DNA of 64,000 nt from Hypomyces perniciosus (GCA_008477525.1 SPDT01000004.1:3534001-3598000), one strand, 5' to 3'. Positions 35,937-47,454 are shown, counted from the stretch's first letter. Program-made: numbers and translations. The notes: generated from the letters alone by a model not told the origin.

Positions 35937-36780
35937 CAATGTGGCTTGGTCCTATCCCCTGTGGTGCCTGAGCCCAGTGGCAGCCAGGTGGTAAAATTGG
36001 TGATGCTAATGGTGTTGTTTCTAGAAAGTTCACACGAAGCGAGAGCTGCGCTACCGTTGCCGACGATGACTGTGATCAAACTCTTCGAGCAGGATGGATT
36101 AGGGCACCGAGAGGTTCATACACTGGAGAGCACCCATTGGTTGTGATGCTGCGAATGTAATGTCAATCCACAAAGAATGATCTGCTTGGCATTTGCTGGT
36201 CCAACCGTCACCAGCCGGGAGAAATATATGGGATCGAGTTATCAGAGCGCTCAATGTTCCATCCCAGTCCTGGGATGGAACACTCATAAGCCCCGTTGGA
36301 GCAGCCTGTGTATGGCAATGCAATGAAGCTGTGGCTCGAATACGATGTATCGACATCACCGCAGGCCAATGATAATAGAGAAGTCCATACTTCAATACCA
36401 GCAAGCCGCTGCTGAAGTTTGCTGGCGGTTGCGAGCTGAGTATGGAGACATTGGGAAACAAAGCCTCTCACTGTGCTGACTTACTCGCATAGGTCAGAGC
36501 TCACCGGGTAACGAGGCCATCCGGAAGACTCATGGCTAGGGCAATAACATTCGCCACGACGAACCCATCCAACGAAAGATCTTTGCGAACAGCTGCCTTG
36601 GGCTCCCGCGGACTTGGATATCGAACACAATTCCTTACTCTACCGTACTGCTCGCGCCCTCAACCGCTAGGCAACGGTATATCCTCCATCCACAGCAACG
36701 GTCAGACGGGTATTGACAACGCCGACGGAATAGTCAGAAGGATGACTGCAGTGATAGGCTGCCTAGCTGTGAAATAGTGA
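35850..36780 (-). pseudogene. Decayed gene for a cysteine- and asparagine-rich, probably secreted protein
   Basis: On the minus strand, protein-like segments follow one another in changing frames: SVGVVNTRLTVAVDGGYT near 36,670-36,745, SFIALPYTGCSNGAYECSIP near 36,270-36,330, GWTSKCQADHSLWIDITFAA near 36,145-36,205, then PSCSKSLITVIVGNGSAALA and NNTISITNFTTWLPLGSG near 35,960-36,100. They have spaced cysteines and N-glycosylation sites, like an extracellular protein. Stops and frame changes separate them, and no intron set that I tried restores one frame. I do not recognise the family. The neighbouring gene-free DNA on both sides fits a lost gene. Confidence 0.35.
36255..36282. repeat. Perfect short palindrome (13-bp arms, 2-base loop)
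   Basis: TGTTCCATCCCAG at 36255-36267 is followed by TC and then the exact complement CTGGGATGGAACA at 36270-36282. It lies inside the decayed minus-strand gene. Confidence 0.8.
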
Positions 36781-38956
36781 GTTTTTTTCCATTAGACGAA
36801 GCAAGTAGTATTCTGAGGGTTAACATGCCAGACAAAATAATGCATCCCAGAATCCCTGCTACGGCATTGGCTTCCGAAAGCCAGGATCCCTGCCATGGCC
36901 GTCTACGGCACTCGTTGCCGGGGGCCATCCCTTCCGGTTCAGCAATCGTATCTCGCATCTCTCAGGTTCTGCAGAAATGACCTTGTTTTAACACGATGGA
37001 ATAACTGCGCTGCGATAACACAATGTTCAACGACTACGGCGGGTGGGGACTGGAAGGATATATACATCATCGAAACACAGACTCAACCACAAGGGCATAC
37101 CTGTGGCATTCGCATGATTTTCGCTCTTTTTACCGGTGACTGGAATCTCTATTTCTTACCATGCAGGTCATTAGGTTTTGCCGGTCATGGCATCCAGGTT
37201 TAGGATTCCGGACCTCAAGCTAACAATCATCATACTGACAATTGCGACTTAAATCACTATTTATTAACTTTTCTCATATAGTGCGATGCCTCGAAAAGAT
37301 CCACTGGGATATTGCCCAATCTATTTAAGGAATTAGACTCGAACATCGTCTGAATAAATAGCACAACGTTCAAGCCCGTCTCCCAAATGTCCGATCGCAA
37401 AGTCCGTTGTCACCGTTCCATCAAATATCGCTCTGACGAGCACCATTTTCCGACCAGAACATATTTCGTTCAATCCCGACTCGTGAATGGTGCATGTGAG
37501 CGAGCAAACTTTTAATAGAAGAGGGCTTTCTCTCGCGGTGAGAACAGGCACAGTCCTCAAGCCGTATTGGTTCGCATTACACTGAACTACGATTTTATAA
37601 GATTCGACATGTTTGTAAGAGATTTTTTTGACAGGGAGTATCAGGCATTGTCGTCAGATGAGCTTATAACAGCTTCATCTACCTATAGGTAATCAAGGTA
37701 TCAATTGTTCGGCAAAAGTTCAAATCCGTCATGATCACTGCGTCAAGGACCCAATATGACCCTCGGGCTTGCTCCGTCCGATCTGAGGGCAGCGCTGACG
37801 GAGACGAATAGGTTACCAACCAAGCTGCAACCAGTCCCTTATTATCTTTTGCCTTCGATCTCGCGGCTTCATGACCCCATCAACCATGCTATTGCATATC
37901 TAATACTATGGTTATCGGGAGAGTTGATCTTGTGTGTTTAGTATTGTGTGGTGTGATATTTTTCCCTCAACAAATTACCGTGCAATGGGAAGCACTACAA
38001 GAGGGGTTCGAGGTGTTGTATTAATTGCCCAGAGGACAAAAAGAAAGGAACTGCCCTCGGTACTTTCTCTTTATGTCTAAACCACTATGTCAGGTAATTT
38101 TGATCTAATACATGGTGTCTCCAACGGTTCTCACCCGGAAGCTACCCTAGGCTGCGGATCGCGTTGCCCAAGGCACCGTTATTCAAGTCGAAAGGCCATA
38201 ATGTGTTAGAAGCAGCCGCATTTTTAACTTCAGATAGGCTGGTTCTAGGAGTGTCGTTACTCGGGTCTACCGCATTGAAAAAGGCTGTGTTCAACTGCAT
38301 GGCCTTGAACAGGACCTCGTTGCCTGAGTACGTTTATTGGAACACCTTAAATCTAGCCACTGTTGCCGACCAAACAGGCCTACTCTACTGTAAGGTCGGC
38401 AACGATAAAAGAATGGAAAACACGGTCAAACTCGAGGTCGATTGGGTCGAATTGGACCCGCTATTCAGGACTATTGAAATGGACGGGCAAGTCGGGCGAA
38501 CATGAAAGTATAACAGTGATCTAGCAAGGGTAGAATGGCAGCTCAAATAAGGCAGACGACAGTTGGGCATCGTAGAGTAGAATTTTGGATTCATAATTCT
38601 CGCATTCTATACTTGTCAGAAACCCAAATCTATCATCACTGCAATGGCGCTAATTACATCTAACTCTCGTATTTTCTAATACAAAAGATAAGATATAAGC
38701 CGCGATGGAATTTTCCGATAAAGTCTGGGCAACTTCCGTCTCCTCCTCGCAGGTAAGTTAGGTCAAGTACTTGGTAAAGCTGTTGAATTGTTGAAAGCTT
38801 CATGCGATCTAACCTTGCATAGAATACATAAATTGTCACTTTCAGCAGTGTACTTTGATTAGACCTTTAGTACAGAAGCAAATGTGTGTTCAAGTTGACA
38901 TAAAATACCTAATGAAGAATGAAATAGCTGAGCCAGCGACAGGCGTGTGAATGCAA
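36781..38956. other. Long intergenic region
   Basis: I see no supportable gene. An open frame at 38164-38505 (113 codons) begins with TTG, has its first ATG far inside, and shows no domain or splicing. Confidence 0.4.
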
Positions 38957-39467
38957 TTAAGGGAATGGAATACACACGCCCTTGTGAGAACCAGCAAGAA
39001 CCCAGCATCCAGTACACTTAGTAGCAGCGATCGAAATTCTAATGCAATCATTAAAGATTTCGCAGAGAAAAGCCCGGCACCCCACGGCCCTTTCAAACAA
39101 CTCTCCGTCACGCTTTGCAGAAACACCCGTATGAGCGGCAACACCAGTATGCGCTGAAGCATGCACGTTCTGCAGGCATTCCTCCGTATCTTTTGTACCC
39201 AGTTTGCATCCTGTCAAGTCTGTGAACTCTTTCTCGTTGAGTTGCTTGGTATCAAGAACAGTCCCATTGCTATGCAGACTAGAGACTAGACCATGGGCAC
39301 TAATTTCGAATCTTCCATGTTCGTCGGAGCTGAGCTGGCTTGTTGAACCGACTGGCGATGGCTGGAATACTTTAATATGCAACATTACAAGTTGGATATA
39401 CCATGGGAACACAACTTACCACGGCCAAAGCAGGGATAGCCAGCAAGAGGATGGAACGGAACAACAT
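38957..39467 (-). CDS. Secreted pro-peptide with Kex2-type site and six-cysteine C-terminal peptide
   Basis: On the minus strand, exon 1 (39420-39467, 16 codons) is a bare signal-peptide exon, MLFRSILLLAIPALAV. A 58-bp intron (GTAAGT..CAG, 39362-39419) leads to exon 2 (38957-39361), for 150 residues in all. After the signal sequence comes a pro-region of about 85 residues with two cysteines (LTGCKLG, TEECLQN) and a twice-repeated AHTGV. It ends in SAKR, a classic Kex2 processing site. Cleavage would release a C-terminal peptide of about 50 residues starting DGELFERAVGC, with six cysteines spaced C-x4-C-x5-C-x9-C-x2-C-x10-C and ending CIPFP. The layout is that of a secreted, processed, disulfide-rich peptide. 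I do not recognise the family; a defence or signalling role is conjecture. Confidence 0.78.
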
Positions 39468-40608
39468 GTTCAAAAAGATAAAACCGCGTATGGTCTTAGT
39501 AATGCCACTGTGCAAGAAGAAGCGTGGAGTATCTGAAGAGTGACAGGTATTTCAAAGGGCGAGGAGTGCCTAGACTTTTATATCTAATTCAGTGACGTTA
39601 TATAGCTTCTTGATTTACTATTTAGGATAGTTGGAGAGTCAATAAACTCCGAATGACCACAGCTTACTATATGTCAGTCGAGATAAGCACTAATTTGATA
39701 CCCATAGCCCATATAATTTACATGTATATTATTGTGAGTTGAGGTAAGCGCTAATTCTATAGAGTGCGAAGGATATACAGTGCGGTCAATAGCAAATGGA
39801 TAAAACGGGTTGAACGGCACTGTAGATCCAGCTGTGTTGTCTTCTTGGTTAGATGTCGGTTATTCCATGTTTCTGCATAGTTTTCTGCTTTTTAGCAACA
39901 CAGTTCATGTCCTCAAAGTACCTAAGATGCCACTCTTATAGACCCGGGAATTTGCGTTAATTAAATAATACTAAAAGGTATACAATATCCATCTCCAAAT
40001 TCGTGATTAGATAAGGATTTGCGATATTGGATCTACCCAATAGTTGTTTGAAATACGCTTTTCAACTCTGTACCTCATGTTTTGTGGGGCTGTCATATTT
40101 TGTGTTCGTGTCATCACCTGCTATCACACAATATGGGGGCTTCAGACGCCCCAATTCTATGTCTATTAATCTCCTATATAGGCATATCTTTTCAACTGTA
40201 TTCCACTATTCTTTATAATTGGTCCACTTTAATGTGATGTTGCGGTACTCCGTACAGTGCCTAGGAAACTAGAAGTGTTTTCCTTCTTACGTATAGTCTT
40301 GGCCCTCCAACAATGGACTACCTCGTATTCACCACCTTACTACCTTCTTTCAACAACCATGCCTCAATTGTCAGACGGGTATAGACACTGCCTCAGTGGT
40401 GTTTAGCAGTGGGGATTCAAAGAATAGGGGCTCCTAAATCGACGTCATATACTGCTTAAATCTGACTTCTAGTCCCTGACCGTAATCCACAGATTAGAAC
40501 AAGGTCTGTGTTATCCAACTTGTACTGCTAATGGGCATTACCTTGAGATAATAGCACTGTTACATCGTTGTTAGTGACGGTAAACAACTTAGGTGGTCTG
40601 GGTTTGTT
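39468..40608. other. Intergenic region
   Basis: I see no gene. An imperfect 30-bp direct repeat with the core TAAGC(A/G)CTAATT occurs near 39,674-39,703 and 39,733-39,762. Confidence 0.4.
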
Positions 40609-40616
40609 TATTTAAA
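40609..40616 (+). promoter_or_regulatory. TATA-like box of the gene at 40721
   Basis: TATTTAAA lies 105 bases before the ATG. The leader that follows is pyrimidine-rich (CTCCTCGCCTCCTCTC), as in strongly expressed fungal genes. Confidence 0.5.
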
Positions 40617-40720
40617 CGCTGCTCCTCGCCTCCTCTCTTTCTATCTCCATTCTCATCCAACAACCATCAAACCTTCTGAGTCCTCCAAAATTATCATCTT
40701 CACCTTCAGTTTCAACTACA

Positions 40721-41251
40721 ATGTTGTCTCGTCAGCTTCTTTTGCTAGCATCCGCTCTTTTCTACGGCCTTGTGCCGTTGGCTCAAGCCACAGAGTATGA
40801 CCGCGCGTTACTCGAAACCATCGATGTCGGGCATGGTATTCTTACAGTCTATGGGTCTTTGAACGGCACGTCTGCCCCAGTTACCATCGAAAAAAGCCAA
40901 TGCCAAACTGGTAGCATTCAGTGCGATAGCAAGCATCACCTGGCTGGTCAACAGCTCTGCGTGGGCTTGATCTCGTCTTTGAGCGGAACGTTGTACGACA
41001 ACAATGTCGGAAACAAGCCTAGAGACTACTGTTACGAAGCTTACGGCCAGGGTAGTGGGAAGTGTTGTATCTCCTGGGGAACTGCTGTAGTCAACGCTCG
41101 GTTCGGTATGTTTGGGGACGTGGCCGCATCAATTAGCAACCAATGTGGTGGCTACAACAATGGAAAGGTTTCGGGTCTTGTCAAGCAGGTAGCAATTGGC
41201 GACACCTGCACTACTGTCTGTGTGTCTAACCGGGAAGATGGTTGCAAGTAG
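40721..41251 (+). CDS. Secreted WD-like domain protein (176 aa)
   Basis: This is a single exon of 176 codons with a signal peptide of about 23 residues (MLSRQLLLLASALFYGLVPL then AQA). The mature protein has ten cysteines, among them SQCQTGSIQC, QLCVG, DYCYEA, GKCCISW, NQCGG, DTCTTVC and DGCK. The C-terminal half, from CCISWGTAVVNARFGMFGDV to the end, matches my recollection of the fungal WD-like extracellular domain, typically ending GDTCTTVCVSNR.DGC. This family is known from secreted proteins of filamentous ascomycetes, and its biochemical role is not settled. It is despite the name not a WD40 propeller. The promoter has a clear TATA box. Identity to the family rests on memory of the pattern rather than alignment. 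Confidence 0.75.
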   Translation: MLSRQLLLLASALFYGLVPLAQATEYDRALLETIDVGHGILTVYGSLNGTSAPVTIEKSQCQTGSIQCDSKHHLAGQQLCVGLISSLSGTLYDNNVGNKPRDYCYEAYGQGSGKCCISWGTAVVNARFGMFGDVAASISNQCGGYNNGKVSGLVKQVAIGDTCTTVCVSNREDGCK

Positions 41252-42016
41252 GAATATTCTTGTTGAAATAACGGGTGGCTGGTGGAATTTGCATTCTAAG
41301 GTCTTATCTTGTCCTGGCTTCAGGACTAGTGGTTTTAACATACGGGGTTGCATGTATAGTATATTTTAACAATCAACTTGACTTAATCCCCAAGGTGTCC
41401 TGAGCTTTGCTTCCTAAATCATGACCACTGTACATATAACAACTTGATGCGTCAATATATGAATCTTGCATAGCAGACGACTTCAGTTATCTTGGCCCTA
41501 TAACACAGCCCGCTTGTTATACCAAGGTTCTGTAGTTACATAAGCACATTTACCTGTTATTGGATGTGCAGCTGTCGCAAGGCGCGTACCTTGGACATGT
41601 GACTTTCGACCCCTGATTGCTGTCTCTTTTGTACTCGTATTCCACGTATGATTGCTTAATTTCGAACAACCGGATCCTGGTTATTCCGCAAGGGGAGAGT
41701 CTCATATGCTAGGCCAAATATACAACTGTGTTAAGAATTCGCAGCAGAGGTCAAGTTTCATTAACGAAGTTGAAGGTATCATGAAGACACCAGGTACAAT
41801 TCCTAATCACCTTGCCCTTGCCAACACCCCCTTTCCACCGTTGTTATAGCATCTCCAACCTTTACTGCAGAGCAAGACCCACGAGCACGTAGAACACGTC
41901 ACAGTCATCCTTCCACGCATGGGTAAATAAGTCAAACTAGAAATTAACGCTTCCGATGCCGTTTCTCGTAACTCGTACTCCACATATAGGTAGAAAACCC
42001 CATTCACCCTCCTTTT
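41252..42016. other. Intergenic region
   Basis: Between convergent genes. I see no gene, and no clear repeat. Confidence 0.5.
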
Positions 42017-43068
42017 TCAAGCAACCGTCTCTGACCCCCAGTAATACGTCAAGATTCCCACTCCAAGATATTTATCCTCATACGTTCTCGCCTTCTCACC
42101 CTCAAGTGCCGCTCCAGCACACACAAGCAACGGCATGAAATGCTCCCCCCTCATCGGCGGATGCATATCATCCGCATGGGGCAACTCCCTCCACGCCCCG
42201 ACCCTCCTCCACCTCTCTTCCTTCCCCTCTACACTAACCGCCTCTGTCAACGCATTGTTCCAAGTATTCACTTTGTCCCGCGATGCCTGGATCTTCGCCG
42301 GCCCACCCAGCTTCAGGTCGTGGTACATCTGGAAGTTGTGCAGCGAGGCGAAACCGGACCCCACGATGGCGATGTTGTTCTGTCGCAGCTTTGCCAGCGC
42401 AGCTCCCATGCGTAGGTGCTTATCGGGATCCTCTGACTCCAGGACTGAGACCTGCACGATGGGTACGTTGGCCTCCGGGTTGACTAGTATCATGGGGATG
42501 AACACGCCGTGGTCCCATCCGCGTCCACTGTCCAGTACTGACTGCAGACCCTGCTCCTCCAGCGCGGCTTTGATCTCGCGTGCGATTTCGGGCTCGCCTG
42601 GGGCTGGGTACTTGAGCTTATATGACTCAGGGGGGAAGTTGTAGTAGTCGTAGTAGAGGTCGTGTTTAGCTGCAGATGAGACGGTGGGCTCCCTAGTTGT
42701 CCAGTGGGCGGTGACGAGAACAATGGCGCGAGGTTGATCAGGAGTACCTAGTTTGAGGATCTTCGGTACCCGGTTCTTGAGAGAGTAGGTGATGTCCTTG
42801 TGGCCGGGATCACCCAGAATAGGCATAGGGCCTGTAATGTTAGCACATCATGGACCCATTGGATGCTCTCATGATGTAGGTTTCATCCACGACTGTGTCT
42901 GAAACAGGGAACAGAATTGAACTCACCTCCTCCATGAGACAGCGCAATAACCGGAGCCACGGTCATTTTAGGCTGACGAAAAAAATACCTCTGAGCAATA
43001 CGAAACAACGTGATCAGGATAATAGCTCTGCCAACCCAGAAAACAATGCGTCTCAAAGTCAATCTCAT
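42017..43068 (-). CDS. LigB/DODA-type extradiol ring-cleavage dioxygenase with N-terminal membrane segment
   Basis: Two minus-strand exons (42927-43068 and 42017-42831) join across a 95-bp intron to 318 residues. The enzyme part matches the class III extradiol dioxygenase family that includes 4,5-DOPA dioxygenase. Metal-ligand regions are visible as ALSHGGGPMPILGD (made by splicing), VTAHWTT, GRGWDHGVFIPM and GSGFASLHNF, followed by MHPPMRGEHFMPLLV. Such enzymes open catechol rings using non-haem iron or zinc-site relatives; the natural substrate here is unknown. A start at the ATG at 42964-42966 would give a plain 284-residue enzyme. The frame stays open upstream to an ATG at 43066-43068, adding 34 residues with a hydrophobic Arg-flanked helix (RIVFWVGRAIILITLFRIAQ) that could anchor or target it. 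I report the longer form; the shorter is possible. Confidence 0.85.
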
Positions 43069-43533
43069 CAACTCAAACACCTCAAGTCTGAAGCCTCAGC
43101 TATGAATCAAGAAACAGCGAACTTGAAAGGACGTTGAAGCAGAGGATTGCGAGAGGTCCAATAGACTAAATACCCCACGTCTTGGCACACATGCCTAACT
43201 TTTAAGTCCGATTATTCTCCGCTTTTAGTGCTTCATAGGTTAAGGTATGTAAGTTCATTTTTCGCTTACTCGCGGCGAGATAAGCGAGTTGACGAATGAG
43301 GATAAGGTGAATTATCTGATAAATGACGTGCTTGGTCATAGCCGCGCGCGCGGACATCCCACTTTGCTTCCGTAAGTTGGCCTGAGATTTGTAAGCCAGG
43401 AGGAAATACATCCTAATAGTAATCCAACCTCAATACTGGGGATTTCACGCGTTTCGGTTCATATGACGTTCAATGCCATTCAATCCATTGGAATATTTCG
43501 CTGGCATTGTATTAACTAATGTGGTATCCAAAC
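43069..43533. other. Intergenic region
   Basis: The promoter side of the dioxygenase gene and the 3' end of the amidohydrolase gene. I see no other gene. Confidence 0.5.
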
Positions 43534-46219
43534 TTACAAGAACACTGCCACTGAGCCTCGGCCAGCTCCAACGGCCTTGATTCTCGACCCAATGTCCAAC
43601 GGGCTTCCCTCACTCACAATGAAATGGCCCTTGGCCTGTTCCTCAGACACATTCTTGCCACCCAGGATCTTGTGCACATTCACGCTCACTAGGTCCAGCG
43701 CAGCCTTCTCACTCAATCGCCCGTTACCATTATGGTAGGCTGTGCCCGCCTCAAAGCCCAAGTCCCGTATGTACCAATCCTCAGGGAGGCCAATCGCAGC
43801 CGTCACGCCAGCGTCCAGCAAATAGTCAATCGTAGTGCCATTCGACAAGGGAGCGCCTGGCAATGAGCGTCTCTGGTCCCACATGTTGGGATGCGCCTGA
43901 AGCGGCAGCAGGATGACGCCGACATCAGCAGCGGCGAGCTCTTCAGCGACAAGATGCGACTCAGAGCCACCGAAGATTGCCAGCTTGATCTTGGGGGATG
44001 AAGTTGAAGTCTTGATGGCCTCCTCAACCTCGGACTTGATCTTCAACGCAGTTGCAATGCCATCAGCGTTGTCAATCGTCAGAGCCAGCACCATATTCCC
44101 GTCCACGACCTTCTCAAGGTAGGCTTCTTCAGAGAAAGGATCATTGGCTGGCTCGTCCGATTTGGCAGCTTGCAAAAGCTTCTTTCGTAGCAGGCCGAAT
44201 AACTCTGAGTAACTGCCTACTGCACGAGCATCAAGATCGAGTGTGTAGTGAACAGCTACGTCAGAAGCAAAAATAGCGTCCTTCTCAGCGGTAGTCTTGG
44301 CACCCGTGAGGAAGCCAACACTGGTACCGTGGTGGGTTTTTCCGCCCAGGAATTTGGGTGCAGAAATAGCCTTGGTAACGCCATATTTAGCTGCCACATG
44401 AAGCTTCTTGCCATCAAGTCGAAGGCCATCAACAGCCCGTGAAAAAGCGACTGGGTTGGGGCCATTATCCGTTACATCCTCGCCATCAATGTCATTAAGA
44501 CCAATCGTGCCAGCCACACCAGTGAAAGAGTTAGTGAGGTATCCGTTCTTGAGCTCGATATGATTCTTGGAAGCCTTAGCAGCAGCGGCGAATTCAGGTC
44601 CACAGGCACCAATGCAAGCAATTTTGCCTTGGGAAACAAATACATCCAAGGGCTTGTCTTTAGACTCATGGATTTGGTCATCGGACAAAAGTACCTTTGT
44701 GATTCCATGGAAAATTACGTCCTCAATCTGAGTTGGCTCCTCGATAATATTAGCCAGTGCCTCATCGGGCACAATAGGGCCGGTCACGGGCTTCGATAGT
44801 TCGATTGGGTCCTTGAACTGAGCAATGCCATCAATCCACACCTGGACGGGTGCCGCGCCAACACTCAAGGGATCGCTATCCCAAACCACAATATCGGCAT
44901 CAAAACCAGGCTTAACCTTGCCGAGACGCTTTCCCATACCAAGTTCCTCGGCCGGGGCACTGGTTACGCTAGCGAGGGCTGCATGATAGGGCAGGCCATA
45001 ATGGTATCCCTTGGCAGCTTCGAACAGAACGTGTTGGGCATTGATGACAGGGTTGTCACTCACGTACACGGTCGTGAGGTTGGCATCATAGAGATACTTG
45101 CCCGCATGCTCGGAAGCGACGTAAGCCTCAGTTTTGTAATACATGTTGTCGGCGAAGAGAGCAGAGGCTGGTGGCCGACCACCATAAGTGCGCTTAAGAA
45201 TCTACCCACATTCATCAGTTTCATTCATCTCAGCCTGAAATGAATACACCTACCTCAGGAACGAGGAACGTCTGGTGAGCGTGGTGAAAGGCCCGAATAG
45301 GGAACTTGAACTCATTTGAGTGGTCCACCATTGCCTCCAGATCCGTAACTGTGTAGCAATGGGTGTTGATATGGACCTGACCGCGAAGGGCCGCAGTGAG
45401 GGACTCCCAGTGTAGTTCCTGTGGCAGATAATCCTCCATTTTCCCCACGCCCACGGCCTCAGCCTTGTCGCACCAGTCGTTCTGCTTTTGTATCAATGCA
45501 CTAGCCTGCTCAAAGGCATGCCTGAAGTTGAAGCTCTCGCCCATGCGGCTAAAGGGTCGCTTGTCAATTCCACCATGTACCCTCTTGGGATTCTCTCCGC
45601 AAGCCATTTTCATGTATCGCCAATTGCGTTCGGGGTCTGCCAGTAAGTCCTGTGCGCTGAGCTCCTTGCGGCCGTTTTTCGGACCAACAGCGTGCTTAAT
45701 GAGAAAGGCCTCGCCGCCTATGCTGTTGCCGGAGCCAGGAAGAACCAGCGATGTGGTTACGCCCCCAGACTTGATAACCTCAATCTGGGGATCCAATATG
45801 TACAGGGCGTCGATGGAGCGGGCCCACGGGGTGATGTCGTCAGATACTTCATTGACGTCGGCATAGCCGTTGAGGTAGGGCAGAGCGTTGACGCCAGCAT
45901 GGCTGTGCATGTCAACGATTCCGAAGGTCAACTGGCGGCCTGCCGCATCAAAGATTAGCGTATCCGCGGGGAGCGATTTCGACGAGATCCGAGCTTCAAC
46001 TCGCTTGATGAGACCATCCTGAAGGAGAACATCCCCGTGGGTCCATTCCCAGCCCTTCCCAGCCCTTGCATCCTCCTTACTGGTGCCGTCAACAGGCTCG
46101 CCAACCCAGATAGTGGCATTCTTGATGAGCGTCGGCTTGCCGCCCTCAATAAACCTGGCATTCTTGTCGCGGCCCAAGCCAATGGGGTCTTGGGGCTTGT
46201 GGCGGAGCTTCTGGCACGT
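43534..46219 (-). CDS. Amidohydrolase-superfamily protein, large fungal form (5' end unresolved)
   Basis: On the minus strand, the exon 45254-46219 and the exon 43534-45201 join in frame across a 52-bp intron (GTAGGT..TAG) to at least 877 residues. The first part holds the metal-binding start of the barrel (GIVDMHSHAG) and further candidate ligands (HINTHCYTV, AFHHAHQTF). After it comes GKVKPGFDADIVVWDSDPLS, the typical C-terminal hallmark of imidazolonepropionase- and dihydroorotase-like amidohydrolases. The remaining about 400 residues resemble a second, more degenerate amidohydrolase half. The substrate is unknown. The upstream frame is open to a stop at 46232, but its first Met lies within the metal motif, so the true start must be in an upstream exon that I could not find. 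The coordinate given uses a CAG acceptor at 46220-46222. Confidence 0.8.
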
Positions 46220-46639
46220 CTGTAGGTCTGCTCATATGGCGCCAAAAACTATCTACTTCGTACGGAGTGCAACCGCATACTTCTGGGAATATTTCCCCCC
46301 CTCCACACTTGGGTTGCAATACACCCTCTGCATTTACCAAGATGTAGTAGCAACTCGTCGCATCGTCTACTGCAGGACAGTTTTTGCTTGATTGACAAAC
46401 TCCATAGTCAGTGAGGTTTGGAATTATCACCAAAATACACTTTCATCGATGCTCAGTATAATAGGAGTCTTCATTGTTTAGGCGTGGCCGTTGTGCGGAG
46501 TGAGTTGATGCGGGGAGTAGATACGTACTCCGTACTTTATCGGAACTGTCGTCGGGCCGACGTTATCACAACCTCAATTGTAAACAACATCCGAACAACG
46601 CGTCTCGCTTCACTCGACTCATGAGATGTTGTAGTCATC

Positions 46640-47454
46640 ATGGGTATCTCGCGCAAGACTTTTTGGAAAATCGTCAAATCTCTGCCTCGGCCGCATCCGG
46701 ACCCCCGGTTAGAATGGCACCTCCAACTCTACGACCAGTATACCAAGCTAAAGCGGCGGCTTGAAAGACTTGCCGATATTCCTCTCCTCTCCTCCTCTCC
46801 TCTCCTCCGAATACCTCAAAGCTTTGAATGTCGTACGTGGTGCAGAGCTTAATATTGACGAAGCCCGGCCAATCGATATGGAACCTAGGTTCTTTATGGC
46901 TGGCTCATCCAGCTCCGCAGAACGATATGCCCGGTTGTTTGAGGAGAGAGGAGAGAAGTGGGCAAAGCCCTGGCCGGATGAAGAATTCGAATTCCGCGAT
47001 GGTAAACGACTACCGGATGTCCATAGTGTGTCCACCTTCTACAATTCCGTTTCGCAGTTGATAGAGTGGGATGAATATGTTCCGCATCTTCGGCGGATAT
47101 GTTATAGCGAAAACCCGTTTTGGCTTAGCGATTTGTGAGTTTACTCCCCAAAACTGAAGCCGGGAGTTAATGGTCGTTTTCTAATCCCCTCTTTCTGTTA
47201 GGTGGACCATTCACACTAATCCAATCCGGACCATCTGGTATAAAAAGAATTGGATAGAATCACGGGGTGAATTCCACCGGTTTATCATAAGTGCCTTGTT
47301 TTGTTATAAGGGGAACGTAGATTTGAAGCGGAATTCAGCTGTACCCCATTCTATAGCGAGCCTGTCGGATACGATTACGCCCGATGATCGGCTACTACGA
47401 AGCAAATTATTAATGACTGATGTTCTTACGATAAAGAATGCTTCAGTGACATAA
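46640..47454 (+). pseudogene. Conserved-looking gene of unknown function, frameshifted in a pentanucleotide repeat
   Basis: Starting at ATG 46640, the frame reads MGISRKTFWKIVKSLPRPHP and continues to RRLERLADIP at 46780. The tract 46781-46808 is built of TCCTC units; past it the first frame soon ends, while the +1-shifted frame continues SSEYLKALNVVRGAELN, through WAKPWPDEEFEFRDGKRLPD, to a normal intron (47135-47201, GTGAGT..TAG). It then runs WTIHTNPIRTIWYKKNWI to the stop at 47452. The tract is 28 bp; one more 5-bp unit would make it divisible by three. So a lost repeat unit explains the break, either a true mutation or a sequence error. I recognise no domain. It is transcribed divergently from the amidohydrolase. 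Confidence 0.6.
46781..46808 (+). repeat. TCCTC pentanucleotide microsatellite inside a reading frame
   Basis: The tract is made of TCCTC-type units over 28 bp. Its length, not divisible by three, places the two halves of the gene in different frames. Confidence 0.8.

Noticed and set aside
38164..38505. 113-codon plus-strand ORF
   Set aside because: TTG start, first ATG far inside, no recognisable feature.
42135..42644. 169-codon plus-strand ORF
   Set aside because: Antisense shadow of the dioxygenase exon.
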